Part shown: positions 1 to 8,699 of the stretch, piece after piece
How the letters are laid out: each line of letters starts with the position of its first letter
Position numbering within the stretch: the stretch's first letter is position 1
Source: Candidatus Lokiarchaeota archaeon
Lineage (GTDB): Archaea > Asgardarchaeota > Thorarchaeia > Thorarchaeales > Thorarchaeaceae
Reading direction: 5' to 3'
Assembly: GCA_014730275.1 (NCBI GenBank)
Contig: WJIL01000084.1
Coordinates: 1-64,000, forward strand
Length of the DNA stretch: 64,000 nucleotides
The notes under the pieces: model-generated
The model's database searches: none
Told to the model about the DNA's origin: nothing
What the model saw: the letters and a program-made list of their open reading frames with translations, nothing else
Position numbers and translations under genes: made by a program

Positions 1-1220
1 AAGAGAATGTCTGCTGAATATGTTGTACCTCCGGATTCAGGAACATGGATTGAAATAGGAACCAATCGGGTTTGATTGATTGTTATTTGGGATTCAATCT
101 GAAATACCTCGGGCGTGGCTGTCGATTCAGTAACTTGGTATGTGGTCATCTCACCATTGAAGAGCTGTATATTGAACGTGTAGTTGTCACCAAAGAATAG
201 TTTCTCGAAATTGAGAGGAAGCGTTCCTGGATGAGTAAAGGAAAGTTGAGGAATTCCACCGTTGGTACTCTGGGCAGATATGATGTTCTTGGATTCTTCT
301 AGATTCAGCGCTCCTGCTCCAGCAACATAACTGGGATAGTTTATTGTATCAGCTCCTGCAAGAAGGGCTGTAGTAATTGAACCCGGGGTGTATTGGATTC
401 CCTCATCACTACAATACTGTACTAGCTCTGCAGCTGCAGCAGCAACTCTAGGGGAGGCGAAGCTTGTTCCATAATATGTTGCTCCCCCTGATTGAACATA
501 TCCTGCTGCAGATATGTCTGGCTTCATATAACGTCTGTATGTTGGCCCGAGGCTGGTGTAATCATCGGGAACCCCGTTCTCATCTAGTGCTCCAACTGCA
601 ATGCAATATGGGAACACACTTGGCGAAGATATGCTTGTTCCAGCTACACCCCCTTGTCCCTCATTTCCTGCAGCGCCAACTACTATGGCTCCCTGTTCAA
701 ACGCTCTCTTGACGGCTTTTTCCAGCGGATCTCCATATGATGGAGTAGAACCGAGGCTCAGATTAATCACAGTACAATTCTGTTCAAGCGACCATTCGAT
801 TGCAGCGATTATTCCCAATACTGTAGCAGAACCACCGCTACCGATAACCTTGGCGTTTACAATTACTGCGTTATTACTTTCTTCTGCAATCATTTCCGCA
901 ACCATTGTTCCGTGAGCGATATCGCTTGGCTTCGAATCTCCAACAGTACTGTCTGTTGAGTCATAACCGTACTGGGCTGAAACAAAGCTCCTCTGAGGAC
1001 CAATTCTACCCTGAAGATCCAGGGTCTGGTCAACCCCTGTGTCTAGAACAGCTACCCTAACATTTTGCCCCTCGATTGGAGTCTCAGGCAAGAGTCCGGA
1101 GAGTAAGGCTATTGCTGTGGTAAGAAGAAGTAGAATGATGATTACCGCTGCTACTAGCTTCTTGGTATCAGTTTTTGTTTCCTTCCTGCTAGGTTGGTCT
1201 GGCTCCCAGTATCTATGCAT
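1..1220 (-). CDS. Membrane-anchored subtilisin-like serine protease (C-terminus cut by window edge)
   Basis: The reading frame starts at an ATG at 1220 and stays open to the left edge, so the C-terminus is missing. Residues ~20–43 are one hydrophobic segment after a basic N-terminus: a signal peptide or signal anchor, placing the protease outside the cell. The S8 catalytic triad is visible in order: Asp in VAVLDTGVD, His in AHGTMVAEM and Ser in YGTSFASPRVAAA. A GAAGNEGQGG motif carries the oxyanion-hole Asn. There is little room for a propeptide between the anchor and the Asp motif. After the catalytic domain the chain continues into a beta-rich, possibly Ig-like extension. It is divergent from the P-type ATPase gene across ~145 bp. 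Family call is sure; substrate is unknown. Confidence 0.9.
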   Translation of the reverse strand, partial: MHRYWEPDQPSRKETKTDTKKLVAAVIIILLLLTTAIALLSGLLPETPIEGQNVRVAVLDTGVDQTLDLQGRIGPQRSFVSAQYGYDSTDSTVGDSKPSDIAHGTMVAEMIAEESNNAVIVNAKVIGSGGSATVLGIIAAIEWSLEQNCTVINLSLGSTPSYGDPLEKAVKRAFEQGAIVVGAAGNEGQGGVAGTSISSPSVFPYCIAVGALDENGVPDDYTSLGPTYRRYMKPDISAAGYVQSGGATYYGTSFASPRVAAAAAELVQYCSDEGIQYTPGSITTALLAGADTINYPSYVAGAGALNLEESKNIISAQSTNGGIPQLSFTHPGTLPLNFEKLFFGDNYTFNIQLFNGEMTTYQVTESTATPEVFQIESQITINQTRLVPISIHVPESGGTTYSADIL

Positions 1221-1365
1221 TACTTGTTCCTCGGCTAAGCTGGCGTGTGATTCACTGATACAGAATCAACACTTGAAGATATTGATTGTAGATGTCGGGG
1301 ATAGAACAAATCAACTTAAGTAATATTCTTGAATCTTTGAGAACACGTTAGACGAGGGACTATAA

Positions 1366-4305
1366 TTGGCTCAACAGAAGATGACACAGGATGAAGGAAA
1401 CAACCTAGAGAACGTCCCCTCGATGGATTTGACTGCTGTTCTCGGTGCACTTTCTGTTGATTGGAAAGAGGGACTTTCTAGCGAGCAAGTGAAAGAACGT
1501 CACAAGAACTACGGCCCAAACGCAATTCCCAAAGCCAAGGGGTCTTTTTGGAAAGTATACATAGCTCCCCTTCTGAATTGGCTGATTAACATCTACATTG
1601 TTAGCTCGATAGCTCTCATTTTTCTTGCCTATGCATTTCCGTCAGACCAGAATCAACTAGCCCAAGCTGTTGTTTGGCTTTCTGTAGTGTTTGTCAACTG
1701 TTTAGTGGCTGTTTTTCAGCAGTTTCGCGCACAGAAGAAATTGGAAGCGCTTGAGAAGCTGTCTGTTGGTGATGCCCGTGTCAGACGAAATGGACACGAA
1801 TTGACGATACCACCAGATGAGATTGTGCCTGGTGATATTCTGATTATAGAACAGGGAGATAAGATACCCGCAGATGGCAGGATAATTCAATCATCGAACT
1901 TTTCTACGAATGAAGCATCTCTGACAGGAGAAAGCGTACCAGTTGAAAAGGACGAGCATGCTCAAGTGGATCTCTTTGCGTCCATTCCAGAAATGAAGAA
2001 TATGGTATTCTTTGGCACATATGCTGCCACAGGTACTGCTGAGGCGATTACGACCACTACTGGTGCAAACACGCAAATCGGCAAAATACAGGGCACATTA
2101 GAAGAACTCAATACTGGTGATATTCCGCTACGAAGGAAGGTAAACAAGCTCGCCAAGTATCTGGGAATGGCTGCCATAGCCCTCCTTAGTGTCTCCTTCT
2201 TTTGGCAGGTATTGATTAAACCGTTGCTTGGTGGGCGAGAATTGTTGCTAACGCTTACTGCTATAGCTGATGAGCTCACCGAAGGCATAACAAAAGCTAT
2301 GACTATTATGCCCATCAATATCCCCCTCTTGACAACCATTGTACTTCTTACTGGCGTCTTGGCTATGGCAAAGAAAGGTGTGATTATCAGAGATCTTTCT
2401 GCAGTTGAAAGCCTTGGTAGAGTGAGTGTTATCTGCTCGGACAAAACCGGTACCATGACTAAGAATCAAATGACTGTCAAGCTCTGCTGGGATACAGAGA
2501 GCTTCTATTCCATCAGTGGAACCGGCTATGAACCCGAGGGAACGATAGATTCTGTTGTAGGGAAACCCGAGTTGGGTGACTCTGATTCGATTATCTCTAC
2601 GGAGATAGAAGACGTAAGAAATCATCCAAACCTACAGAAACTGCTCCTCTGTGCTGGTTTGAATAATGATGCCGAACTTGTGAAAAAGGAAATAGTCGAA
2701 GGCGAATCTGTTTGGACACCAATTGGAGATCCAACCGATGCCGCCTTGCTGGCATTCTTCAGAAAAACCGATCTTGATGAAGCAAAAGTATCTGACGAAT
2801 ATGAAACGATCGAGGAGTACCCCTTCGATTCAGAGCTGAAACGAATGTCCAAGGTGTTCAGGATTAATGGTCAGCTCGTATCATTTGTGAAGGGGGCCTC
2901 CGAGGTAATTCTGCCACGATGTAAAAAGCTTGGCGGTGAAACTTCGCAGAAGATGACAAAGAAGGATATCGCTGAAATCAATGAACTTACTCACGATTAC
3001 GCATCAAGGGGATACAGAGTCATATCCTTGGCCTACCGTGAGATGGATTCTGTTCCGGGTGATGAAGAAAAGGGCAGAATCAAAGCAGAAAACGACCTCA
3101 CTTACTTGGGATTTGCATGTATTGTGGATCCACCTCGTGAAGGAGTAAGAGACGCCGTTGCTCAATGCCACAGCGCTGGTATCAATGTTGTCATGATTAC
3201 CGGTGATAGTATTGACACAGCCAAGACTATCGCATCTGAACTTGGAATTCATAGCGAAAACTCCCTTGCTGTTGAAGGCAAGGATATTCCCGAGCTAAGT
3301 AATGAGGACTTCTCGAAAACTAATGTCTTTGCTAGAGTCGATCCCGAGCATAAACAGATCATAGTTGAACGATATCAGGATCAAGAGAAGGTTGTCGCGA
3401 TGACAGGTGATGGCGTCAATGATTCCTTGGCTCTGGCGATGAGTGATGCAGGGATTGCTATGGGCATCACCGGCACGGATGTTGCTAAAGAGGCTGCGGA
3501 CCTTGTGATAACTGACGATAGCTTCCCTTCGATTGTAACAGGTGTTCACGAAGGTAGAGGTTTGTTCAACAAGATACGATTCATGATCTATTTCTATATC
3601 GCAATAAACCTCTTTGAGAGTGTACTGTTCTTTGGAGCTCTTTTTGTACTCCCTGAAGGCATTATCATTCTAGCTGTCTGGCAGAGTCTCTACCTTGTGG
3701 TAACAACGCATTCCTTCCCTGGATTAGCGCTTGTGTTTGATAAGACATCGCCCAAAGCGATGACCGAAGAACCACGAGATAGCCAGGACATCATTACCAA
3801 GCCACTAGCGAAATACATGGCACTGAATGTTGTACTCATGGTGATCGGTGCTGCAATAGTATACGCCCTTACATTTACTGGCTGGGGTGGCATCGTAGGA
3901 ATTTATTCAGAGAACCTTACTGGGGCTTATCCCATTCTAATGCCATTCCATGAGGAATTAACGATAGAGGCCGCAAAGGCTACAGTAATGATGATGACGG
4001 TCATCCTCATTGTTGAGAGCACACTTGCACTCATAATACGCCGAATAAACATGCCCCTGGCAGATAGTATCCGCGAGCCTGGTATTGAACGGTTTGTCGT
4101 GCTGCTAGGTCTCATCTATCTGGGCCATCTGATTTTGATGTATGTGCCGCTAGCGCAAGTCATCCTTGGCTCCATCGGGCTGCACTTCTATTTTGTACCG
4201 CTTACACTATACGATTGGCTGATTTGCATACTCTTGTCGCTTCCTGCAATACTTGGTATGGAGATTTACAAGTGGTACCTTGATAGAGAGGGTGTGACAC
4301 TCTAA
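1366..4305 (+). CDS. P-type cation-transporting ATPase
   Basis: A 979-residue ATP-driven cation pump of the P2/P3 type by layout. It shows an N-terminal cation-ATPase segment, the actuator motif LTGESVPVEK, the phosphorylation motif CSDKTGTMT with Asp359, a nucleotide-binding domain, the hinge MTGDGVND, and about six C-terminal membrane helices. The start is a TTG with GAGGGA just upstream; an ATG five codons on is the alternative. The M4 segment reads IMPINIPLL where Ca2+ and H+ pumps usually have PEGLP, and M6 reads TTHSFPGLAL, so the ion cannot be assigned from the classical binding motifs. It could be a Ca2+-, H+- or Na+-type pump. It stands alone between the divergent protease and panB. 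Confidence 0.9.
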   Translation: MAQQKMTQDEGNNLENVPSMDLTAVLGALSVDWKEGLSSEQVKERHKNYGPNAIPKAKGSFWKVYIAPLLNWLINIYIVSSIALIFLAYAFPSDQNQLAQAVVWLSVVFVNCLVAVFQQFRAQKKLEALEKLSVGDARVRRNGHELTIPPDEIVPGDILIIEQGDKIPADGRIIQSSNFSTNEASLTGESVPVEKDEHAQVDLFASIPEMKNMVFFGTYAATGTAEAITTTTGANTQIGKIQGTLEELNTGDIPLRRKVNKLAKYLGMAAIALLSVSFFWQVLIKPLLGGRELLLTLTAIADELTEGITKAMTIMPINIPLLTTIVLLTGVLAMAKKGVIIRDLSAVESLGRVSVICSDKTGTMTKNQMTVKLCWDTESFYSISGTGYEPEGTIDSVVGKPELGDSDSIISTEIEDVRNHPNLQKLLLCAGLNNDAELVKKEIVEGESVWTPIGDPTDAALLAFFRKTDLDEAKVSDEYETIEEYPFDSELKRMSKVFRINGQLVSFVKGASEVILPRCKKLGGETSQKMTKKDIAEINELTHDYASRGYRVISLAYREMDSVPGDEEKGRIKAENDLTYLGFACIVDPPREGVRDAVAQCHSAGINVVMITGDSIDTAKTIASELGIHSENSLAVEGKDIPELSNEDFSKTNVFARVDPEHKQIIVERYQDQEKVVAMTGDGVNDSLALAMSDAGIAMGITGTDVAKEAADLVITDDSFPSIVTGVHEGRGLFNKIRFMIYFYIAINLFESVLFFGALFVLPEGIIILAVWQSLYLVVTTHSFPGLALVFDKTSPKAMTEEPRDSQDIITKPLAKYMALNVVLMVIGAAIVYALTFTGWGGIVGIYSENLTGAYPILMPFHEELTIEAAKATVMMMTVILIVESTLALIIRRINMPLADSIREPGIERFVVLLGLIYLGHLILMYVPLAQVILGSIGLHFYFVPLTLYDWLICILLSLPAILGMEIYKWYLDREGVTL

Positions 4306-4360
4306 CAACACCCGGATTGTCGGACTATATGAAAAAGGCGTAAAATGCAACCAAAAGAAC

Positions 4361-4370
4361 TACATAAATA
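4361..4370 (+). promoter_or_regulatory. Putative TATA box for panB
   Basis: The A/T-rich element TACATAAATA lies 25–34 nt upstream of the panB GTG start. An archaeal TATA box at this spacing would give a leaderless or nearly leaderless mRNA, consistent with the lack of a clear ribosome binding site before the GTG. Confidence 0.4.
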
Positions 4371-4394
4371 ACTGAGTGATTCAAAGATAGACTG

Positions 4395-5255
4395 GTGTCT
4401 ATCTTGGCTCGAATGACCACCCATCGCTTCAAACGCATGAAAGAGAAAGGCAAGAAGATTGTCATGCTTACTGCCTATGATGCACCCACCGCTAAGATTC
4501 TCAGTGATTCTGGAGTTGACGCGATTTTGGTAGGTGATTCAGTAGGGAACTCCTTGCTGGGATATGAAAGCACTGTACCTGTGACTCTGGATGATGTCAT
4601 TCATCATACCGCTGCAGTATCTCGAGCCAAACCCCAAAGCCTCGTCATTGGTGATATGCCTTTTATGTCGTACAAGGTGAGCATTGAGCAAGCCTTGGAA
4701 AACTGTGGAAGGATGCTTCAAGAAGGGGGAGCTGAAGCTGTGAAACTGGAAGGTGGGAAGAGTATTGCACCAACCGTTAAGGCTGTGGTTGAAGCCGGCA
4801 TTCCTGTTATGGCTCATATCGGCTTGACTCCGCAGTCGATATACGAGCTGGGTGGCTACCGGGTTCAGGGTAGGACCGCAGAAGCAGCTGAAGAGCTTGT
4901 TGCCCATGCAAAGAAGCTAGAAGAAGCAGGGGCATTCTCACTTGTAATTGAATTGGTTCCTTCAGAAACCGCCAAAGTCATCACGGATGCCATTGACATT
5001 CCTACTATTGGGATTGGAGCCGGCCCTCATTGCGATGGACAGGTTCTGGTTATATACGATATGCTGGGATTGTTTGAGGAATTCAAGCCGAAATTCGTCA
5101 AAAAATACGCTAACATTCGTAAACTGATTGTGGATGCAGTGGATGAATACTCTGAAGAGGTCAGAGAAGGAAAATTCCCTGACCCGGAGCATTCTTTTGA
5201 AATGTCAGAAGAGGAAAGCGGCCGACTCTATGGAAGAACGGACTACTCGTCCTAA
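4395..5255 (+). CDS. panB: 3-methyl-2-oxobutanoate hydroxymethyltransferase (ketopantoate synthase)
   Basis: A 286-residue PanB-family TIM barrel. It transfers a hydroxymethyl group from methylene-tetrahydropterin to 2-oxoisovalerate, giving ketopantoate for CoA synthesis. Family motifs are clear: KIVMLTAYDAPTAKI near the N-terminus, VGDSVGNSLLGYEST (metal-binding Asp), VKLEGG, HIGLTPQS, and IGIGAGPHCDGQVLV near the C-terminus. Length is normal. The start is a GTG; an in-frame ATG six codons on is possible. The stop overlaps the convergent DUF1858 gene by 4 nt. The CoA link fits the thiolases and acyl-CoA dehydrogenase nearby, but no other pan gene is in the window. Confidence 0.95.
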   Translation: MSILARMTTHRFKRMKEKGKKIVMLTAYDAPTAKILSDSGVDAILVGDSVGNSLLGYESTVPVTLDDVIHHTAAVSRAKPQSLVIGDMPFMSYKVSIEQALENCGRMLQEGGAEAVKLEGGKSIAPTVKAVVEAGIPVMAHIGLTPQSIYELGGYRVQGRTAEAAEELVAHAKKLEEAGAFSLVIELVPSETAKVITDAIDIPTIGIGAGPHCDGQVLVIYDMLGLFEEFKPKFVKKYANIRKLIVDAVDEYSEEVREGKFPDPEHSFEMSEEESGRLYGRTDYSS

Positions 5256-5476
5256 TTCCTCTTTGCTTTATCCTTTCCCTTTATGACGTTGTTGAGATCC
5301 TTCACCAATTCATCAGCTGGAATACCGTGGGTGTTGGCACCCTGTTCAATTGATTCGAACCTGGCAACTCCACAGCCTACACAGTGAAGACCCCATTCGA
5401 GGAATTTCTCCGCCGTTTCAGGCCACCGCTGTACTACTTCTGCTATTCGCATGTCTTTGGTAATAGTCTGACTCAT
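5252..5476 (-). CDS. DUF1858-type small CxxC protein
   Basis: A 74-residue protein of the DUF1858 (hybrid-cluster-like disulfide) family. The chain begins with the typical ITKDMRIAEVVQRWPETAEK helix–turn segment and carries one CVGC motif, here GLHCVGCGVARFESIEQGA, which in relatives is a redox or metal site. These proteins often accompany iron–sulfur or nitrogen-redox enzymes; no partner is obvious here. Its stop overlaps that of panB by 4 nt in convergent orientation. It may share a promoter region with nothing upstream, since the next gene on this strand ends before it. Confidence 0.8.
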   Translation of the reverse strand: MSQTITKDMRIAEVVQRWPETAEKFLEWGLHCVGCGVARFESIEQGANTHGIPADELVKDLNNVIKGKDKAKRN

Positions 5477-5532
5477 TATCTCTACCTCTTATTCAGTGTT
5501 TGTTAACAATAGTTAAAAGCTTTTACATCTAG

Positions 5533-6489
5533 TCAAAGCTCGATAAGATGACCCACGCTTGAATCGGTGTAAGCTTCTGGCATTTCTTGGAACATACGTC
5601 GTTGTCCTTTAGACCCTGTACAGTGAGCTGGCACCAGAAGTGATGGATTCATGGATGAGAGGTCTTCAATGGTTCGTTCTATGATTTCGCCTGTTTCATC
5701 TTCGACTAGATGGAATCCGCCGATTATTCCAAAAATCTCCTTGGATTCTGCCAAACGTTTAGCTTCTAGTGTTGTGTTAACAATACCGGCGTGACCACAT
5801 CCAGTCATGACTATCAAACCCGTACGATCTGATTTGGCTATGAGACACCGGTCGTCAAGGATTTCTTCGTCTTTCTCCCATTCTCCCTCAACTTGTGACA
5901 TGTGACCTGGAAAACCTTTTTCGTAGTCGGTTTGGCGTGGGATTTCACCGCTGACAACAAGGAGGCCATTCGCCAAAGCAACCTGGTCCCTTGTAACAAC
6001 TGGCTTACCCCCCGCTTCGATTATATCTTCTAGTGTTGGAATTGGATTTAGCTTTCTTAGCTCACCTGTTTCTTCGTTTCTCACCGCTCGTTCATGAAAC
6101 ATATCCGGGTGAAGGTAAACTGGAAGATTGGATTTTTCGATGCTCTTGAGAGCCCAAATGAGGCCCCCGGCATGATCCCAGTGCCCATGAGATAGCACAA
6201 TAGCATCAACGGATTGAAGATCTACACCCAACAAATTGACATTGTGTGCAAGTAGTTCTTCGGAAAGCCCGGTGTCATATAACACGCAGTATTCTTTCTC
6301 CTGTCCGTAGGCTCTAACAAGCATAGATATCCCATGCCCGCCCCAAAGGTACTCCGGGTCATGTTTATCCCTATTGACCCAACGTGTAGCAGGTTTGACA
6401 TGATCATCTCTAGGCTTTGAAGCCCAATTCACTGCGTTGTCAACAAGCATTACGACCTCTAGCTTCTTCAGACTGGTGATTTCTTTCAT
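5533..6489 (-). CDS. Metallo-beta-lactamase-fold hydrolase, dihydropterin/RFA-P synthase-like
   Basis: An MBL-fold metalloenzyme of about 318 residues. The metal motif is LSHGHWDHAGG (HxHxDH), followed by MTGCGHAGIVNT and GGFHL, the pattern of the family annotated as 7,8-dihydropterin-6-yl-methyl-4-(beta-D-ribofuranosyl)aminobenzene 5'-phosphate synthase. That reaction belongs to methanopterin-type cofactor synthesis, but many family members have other or unknown substrates. The ATG at 6489 is chosen because GAGAGG lies just upstream; a longer version from 6513 is possible. It follows glnA on the same strand after ~44 bp, so the two may be co-transcribed. Confidence 0.75.
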   Translation of the reverse strand: MKEITSLKKLEVVMLVDNAVNWASKPRDDHVKPATRWVNRDKHDPEYLWGGHGISMLVRAYGQEKEYCVLYDTGLSEELLAHNVNLLGVDLQSVDAIVLSHGHWDHAGGLIWALKSIEKSNLPVYLHPDMFHERAVRNEETGELRKLNPIPTLEDIIEAGGKPVVTRDQVALANGLLVVSGEIPRQTDYEKGFPGHMSQVEGEWEKDEEILDDRCLIAKSDRTGLIVMTGCGHAGIVNTTLEAKRLAESKEIFGIIGGFHLVEDETGEIIERTIEDLSSMNPSLLVPAHCTGSKGQRRMFQEMPEAYTDSSVGHLIEL

Positions 6490-6557
6490 GGTCCTCTCGA
6501 CCAATAATACCAATAGTCGACTATAGTGAAGATAGTTTCGATTGAGGGTGAACTAGC

Positions 6558-7868
6558 TTAAGCTGCTCGAAGATACTCTTCAATTTCCCAAGCCGTGATT
6601 CCCTCTTCGTTTGCATATTGAGTTCTATTCTGATACCGATTCCATTCATCAGACCGGAGCTCGATTACAGTATCAACTAGCTCATGACCTAGAACCTCAT
6701 TCAAGAGACGATCCTTCTGTAACTCGTCTAGTGCAGTAGGCAAGCTGGTTGGTAACAAATCGGTTGCACAATGCCCCTCGAACAGGTTATCGCAGGTTGG
6801 AGCTGGCGGCTCGATTTCTTCTTTGATTCCGTGCATTCCCGCAGCTAACATGGCAGCAAAGGCCAGATGTGGACTACAAGACGGATCGGGACACCGGCAT
6901 TCAATTCTTGCTCCTTCCGGAGCTCCACTGGTGGCAGGTACTCTTATCATGCCTGTTCTGTTTCGGGGGCCCCATGCTATTCTCGTTGGAGCTTCGTAGC
7001 CTGGCCTTAGGCGCTTGAAGGAGTTCACTGTCGGAGCCAAGATGGCTGTCAATGCAGGGGCGTGCCTAAGAATCCCTCCCACATAATATCGTGCTGTGTT
7101 TGATAGCTCCTTATCACCTTCCGAGGCAAAAACGTTGGAGGATGTTCTACGCTCCCAAAGGCTCTGATGAATGTGGAGTCCACTACCATTCTCTTGTTGG
7201 AATGGCTTTGGCATGAATGTTGCAACAACCCCTTGTTCGTATGCGATTTCCGATATGGCCATCTTCGTTAGCATGATATCATTTGCAGTACTTACTGCGT
7301 CGTTGTACCTGAGTCCAATTTCATGCTGCCCTTTGGCAACTTCGTGATGGTGGGCTGTAGTTCGAATGTCCATGGAAGCGAGCGCTCGAATCACCTTTCT
7401 CCGGAAATAGAGTCCATCATCTTCGGGTATTGCTGAGAAATATCCTCCTCTATCGGCCGGAGAGATTCTTGCTTTTTCGTCTTCACTCACAAGGAAAAAC
7501 TCTACTTCGCACCCAACGAACAAGTTCAACCCTTTTTCCTTGGTGGCATCAACTACTTTCTCAAGGACCCCTTGTGGATCGCAGGGATGCTGTTGATTTG
7601 GTCCTACGTAGACTGAACATGGGATTATGACGACCTCTTTATCCCACGGTGGTCGAAATACCCGACTTGACGAGGGTTTCAATAGTAAATCGCTGGAGTT
7701 AACCTCAGCGTAACCGGGAACAGAAGAACCGTCGAAAAAAACGCCGTTGTCATTGAGTTCATCAAGTCGGTCATAAGTGATTTCAATCATTTTTGCAGTT
7801 CCGACTGGGGTTGTGAATAATAGGCGAATGAACTCTGGTGCGTCATCGGCTCTTGATTTCATGTTCAA
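6558..7868 (-). CDS. glnA: Glutamine synthetase, type I
   Basis: A 436-residue GSI that makes glutamine from glutamate, ammonia and ATP. The chain shows the N-terminal beta-grasp segment with GVFFDGSSVPGY, the metal-ligand stretch CEVEFFL, AHHHEVAKGQHEIG, ENGSGLHIHQS and the C-terminal ATP and substrate motif RNRTGMIRVPATS. I do not see the NLYDLPPEE-like adenylylation loop of GSI-beta, so covalent control by adenylylation is unlikely. The Lrp/AsnC gene diverges from it across 244 bp containing a long inverted repeat and a two-way TATA element, which suggests nitrogen-responsive control (inference). Confidence 0.97.
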   Translation of the reverse strand: MNMKSRADDAPEFIRLLFTTPVGTAKMIEITYDRLDELNDNGVFFDGSSVPGYAEVNSSDLLLKPSSSRVFRPPWDKEVVIIPCSVYVGPNQQHPCDPQGVLEKVVDATKEKGLNLFVGCEVEFFLVSEDEKARISPADRGGYFSAIPEDDGLYFRRKVIRALASMDIRTTAHHHEVAKGQHEIGLRYNDAVSTANDIMLTKMAISEIAYEQGVVATFMPKPFQQENGSGLHIHQSLWERRTSSNVFASEGDKELSNTARYYVGGILRHAPALTAILAPTVNSFKRLRPGYEAPTRIAWGPRNRTGMIRVPATSGAPEGARIECRCPDPSCSPHLAFAAMLAAGMHGIKEEIEPPAPTCDNLFEGHCATDLLPTSLPTALDELQKDRLLNEVLGHELVDTVIELRSDEWNRYQNRTQYANEEGITAWEIEEYLRAA

Positions 7869-7944
7869 CTAGCTCCGTTATTCTCACTATCTTCTCAATG
7901 ATGTTTGGTAGAAAACCTCTACGTGAGAGGTCTCGATTTTCTAG

Positions 7945-8024
7945 GCGGTGCAGGCCCCAGAATAGGGTAACGTTGGGAGGCAGGACAGGAATTTTTTCCT
8001 TGGATTGCTTTTGGCCTGCACCGC
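7945..8024 (-). ncRNA. 12-bp perfect stem-loop in the glnA upstream region (leader RNA or sRNA candidate)
   Basis: Positions 7945–7956 (GCGGTGCAGGCC) and 8013–8024 (GGCCTGCACCGC) are perfect inverted copies separated by 56 nt. The loop holds a smaller AGGAA/TTCCT hairpin. If glnA is transcribed from the TATA-like element at 8055–8063, its mRNA would begin close to the right arm, and the stem-loop would sit at the very 5' end of a ~160-nt leader. It could instead be a separate small RNA. It matches no riboswitch class I know. Strand is inferred from the glnA model. Confidence 0.55.
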
Positions 8025-8054
8025 TTCTGTTGCGAATATGTTTGCTGTGTTGGT

Positions 8055-8063
8055 ATAAATATT
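8055..8063. promoter_or_regulatory. Putative two-way TATA element between glnA and the Lrp gene
   Basis: TATAAATAT is a good archaeal TATA box 50 nt upstream of the Lrp-type gene. Read on the other strand it gives ATATTTATA, also an acceptable TATA core, so it could serve both divergent genes. Confidence 0.5.
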
Positions 8064-8112
8064 TCGTCGTAAAACCCAAAGTATTTTCAATAAATTCGGC
8101 CAATATAGGCAT

Positions 8113-8637
8113 ATGACCGAAAAAAATTCAGTCGAATTCGATGATAAAGACCTCACGATATTGGAATCATTGCAGAAAGATAGCAGTCGTACGATTGCAA
8201 GCATTGCAGATGAAGTGGGACTAGGCATTTCTACGACCCACAATAGAATCAAATCACTGGAAGACGATGGGGTGATTAAGGGATATCATGCAGTGCTTGA
8301 TGGTGACAAGCTGAATCGATCTACGGTAGCATTCATTCTCACAACCGTACGTTACCGTGTTCCGGGACAACCTGAAGTCCTATCACAGCGGCAGTTCTGC
8401 AATGACATCAAGCAGCACCACCTCGTTCAGGAGGTACACGTCATTAGTGGAGAGTATGATGTCCTACTCAAATTGAGGGCGCGTGATGTTGAAGAAATCA
8501 ACGATTTCGTAGTGGAATTCTTGCGCCAAATCCCTGCTGTCGATAGAACATTGACCATGTTTGTCATGGAGGAATTTCTATCAACGCAGGCAATTCGTGG
8601 TCTTAAGGAAACCGAGACTAGAGTAGATGCAAACTGA
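8113..8637 (+). CDS. Lrp/AsnC-family transcriptional regulator
   Basis: A 174-residue feast/famine regulator. The N-terminal winged helix–turn–helix spans roughly residues 10–65 (DLTILESLQKDSSRTIASIA, then VGLGISTTHNRIKSLEDDGV). The C-terminal RAM effector domain follows, with the VHVISGEYDVLLKLRARDVE strand–helix typical of amino-acid binding and oligomerisation. It is divergent from glnA, so glutamine or another amino acid is a plausible effector and glnA a plausible target; this is context only. It is ~15–20 residues longer than compact Lrp proteins, mainly at the ends. Confidence 0.92.
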   Translation: MTEKNSVEFDDKDLTILESLQKDSSRTIASIADEVGLGISTTHNRIKSLEDDGVIKGYHAVLDGDKLNRSTVAFILTTVRYRVPGQPEVLSQRQFCNDIKQHHLVQEVHVISGEYDVLLKLRARDVEEINDFVVEFLRQIPAVDRTLTMFVMEEFLSTQAIRGLKETETRVDAN

Positions 8638-8699
8638 CTTCACGTTCTGTTTTTGTAGACCAATAATCGATGTTAAAGAGACAACCTCTTGCTAACCTA

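Noticed and set aside
7843-8112. Open frames across the glnA–Lrp intergenic region on both strands
   Set aside because: They cover the inverted repeat and TATA element, lack ribosome sites and have no protein-like pattern.
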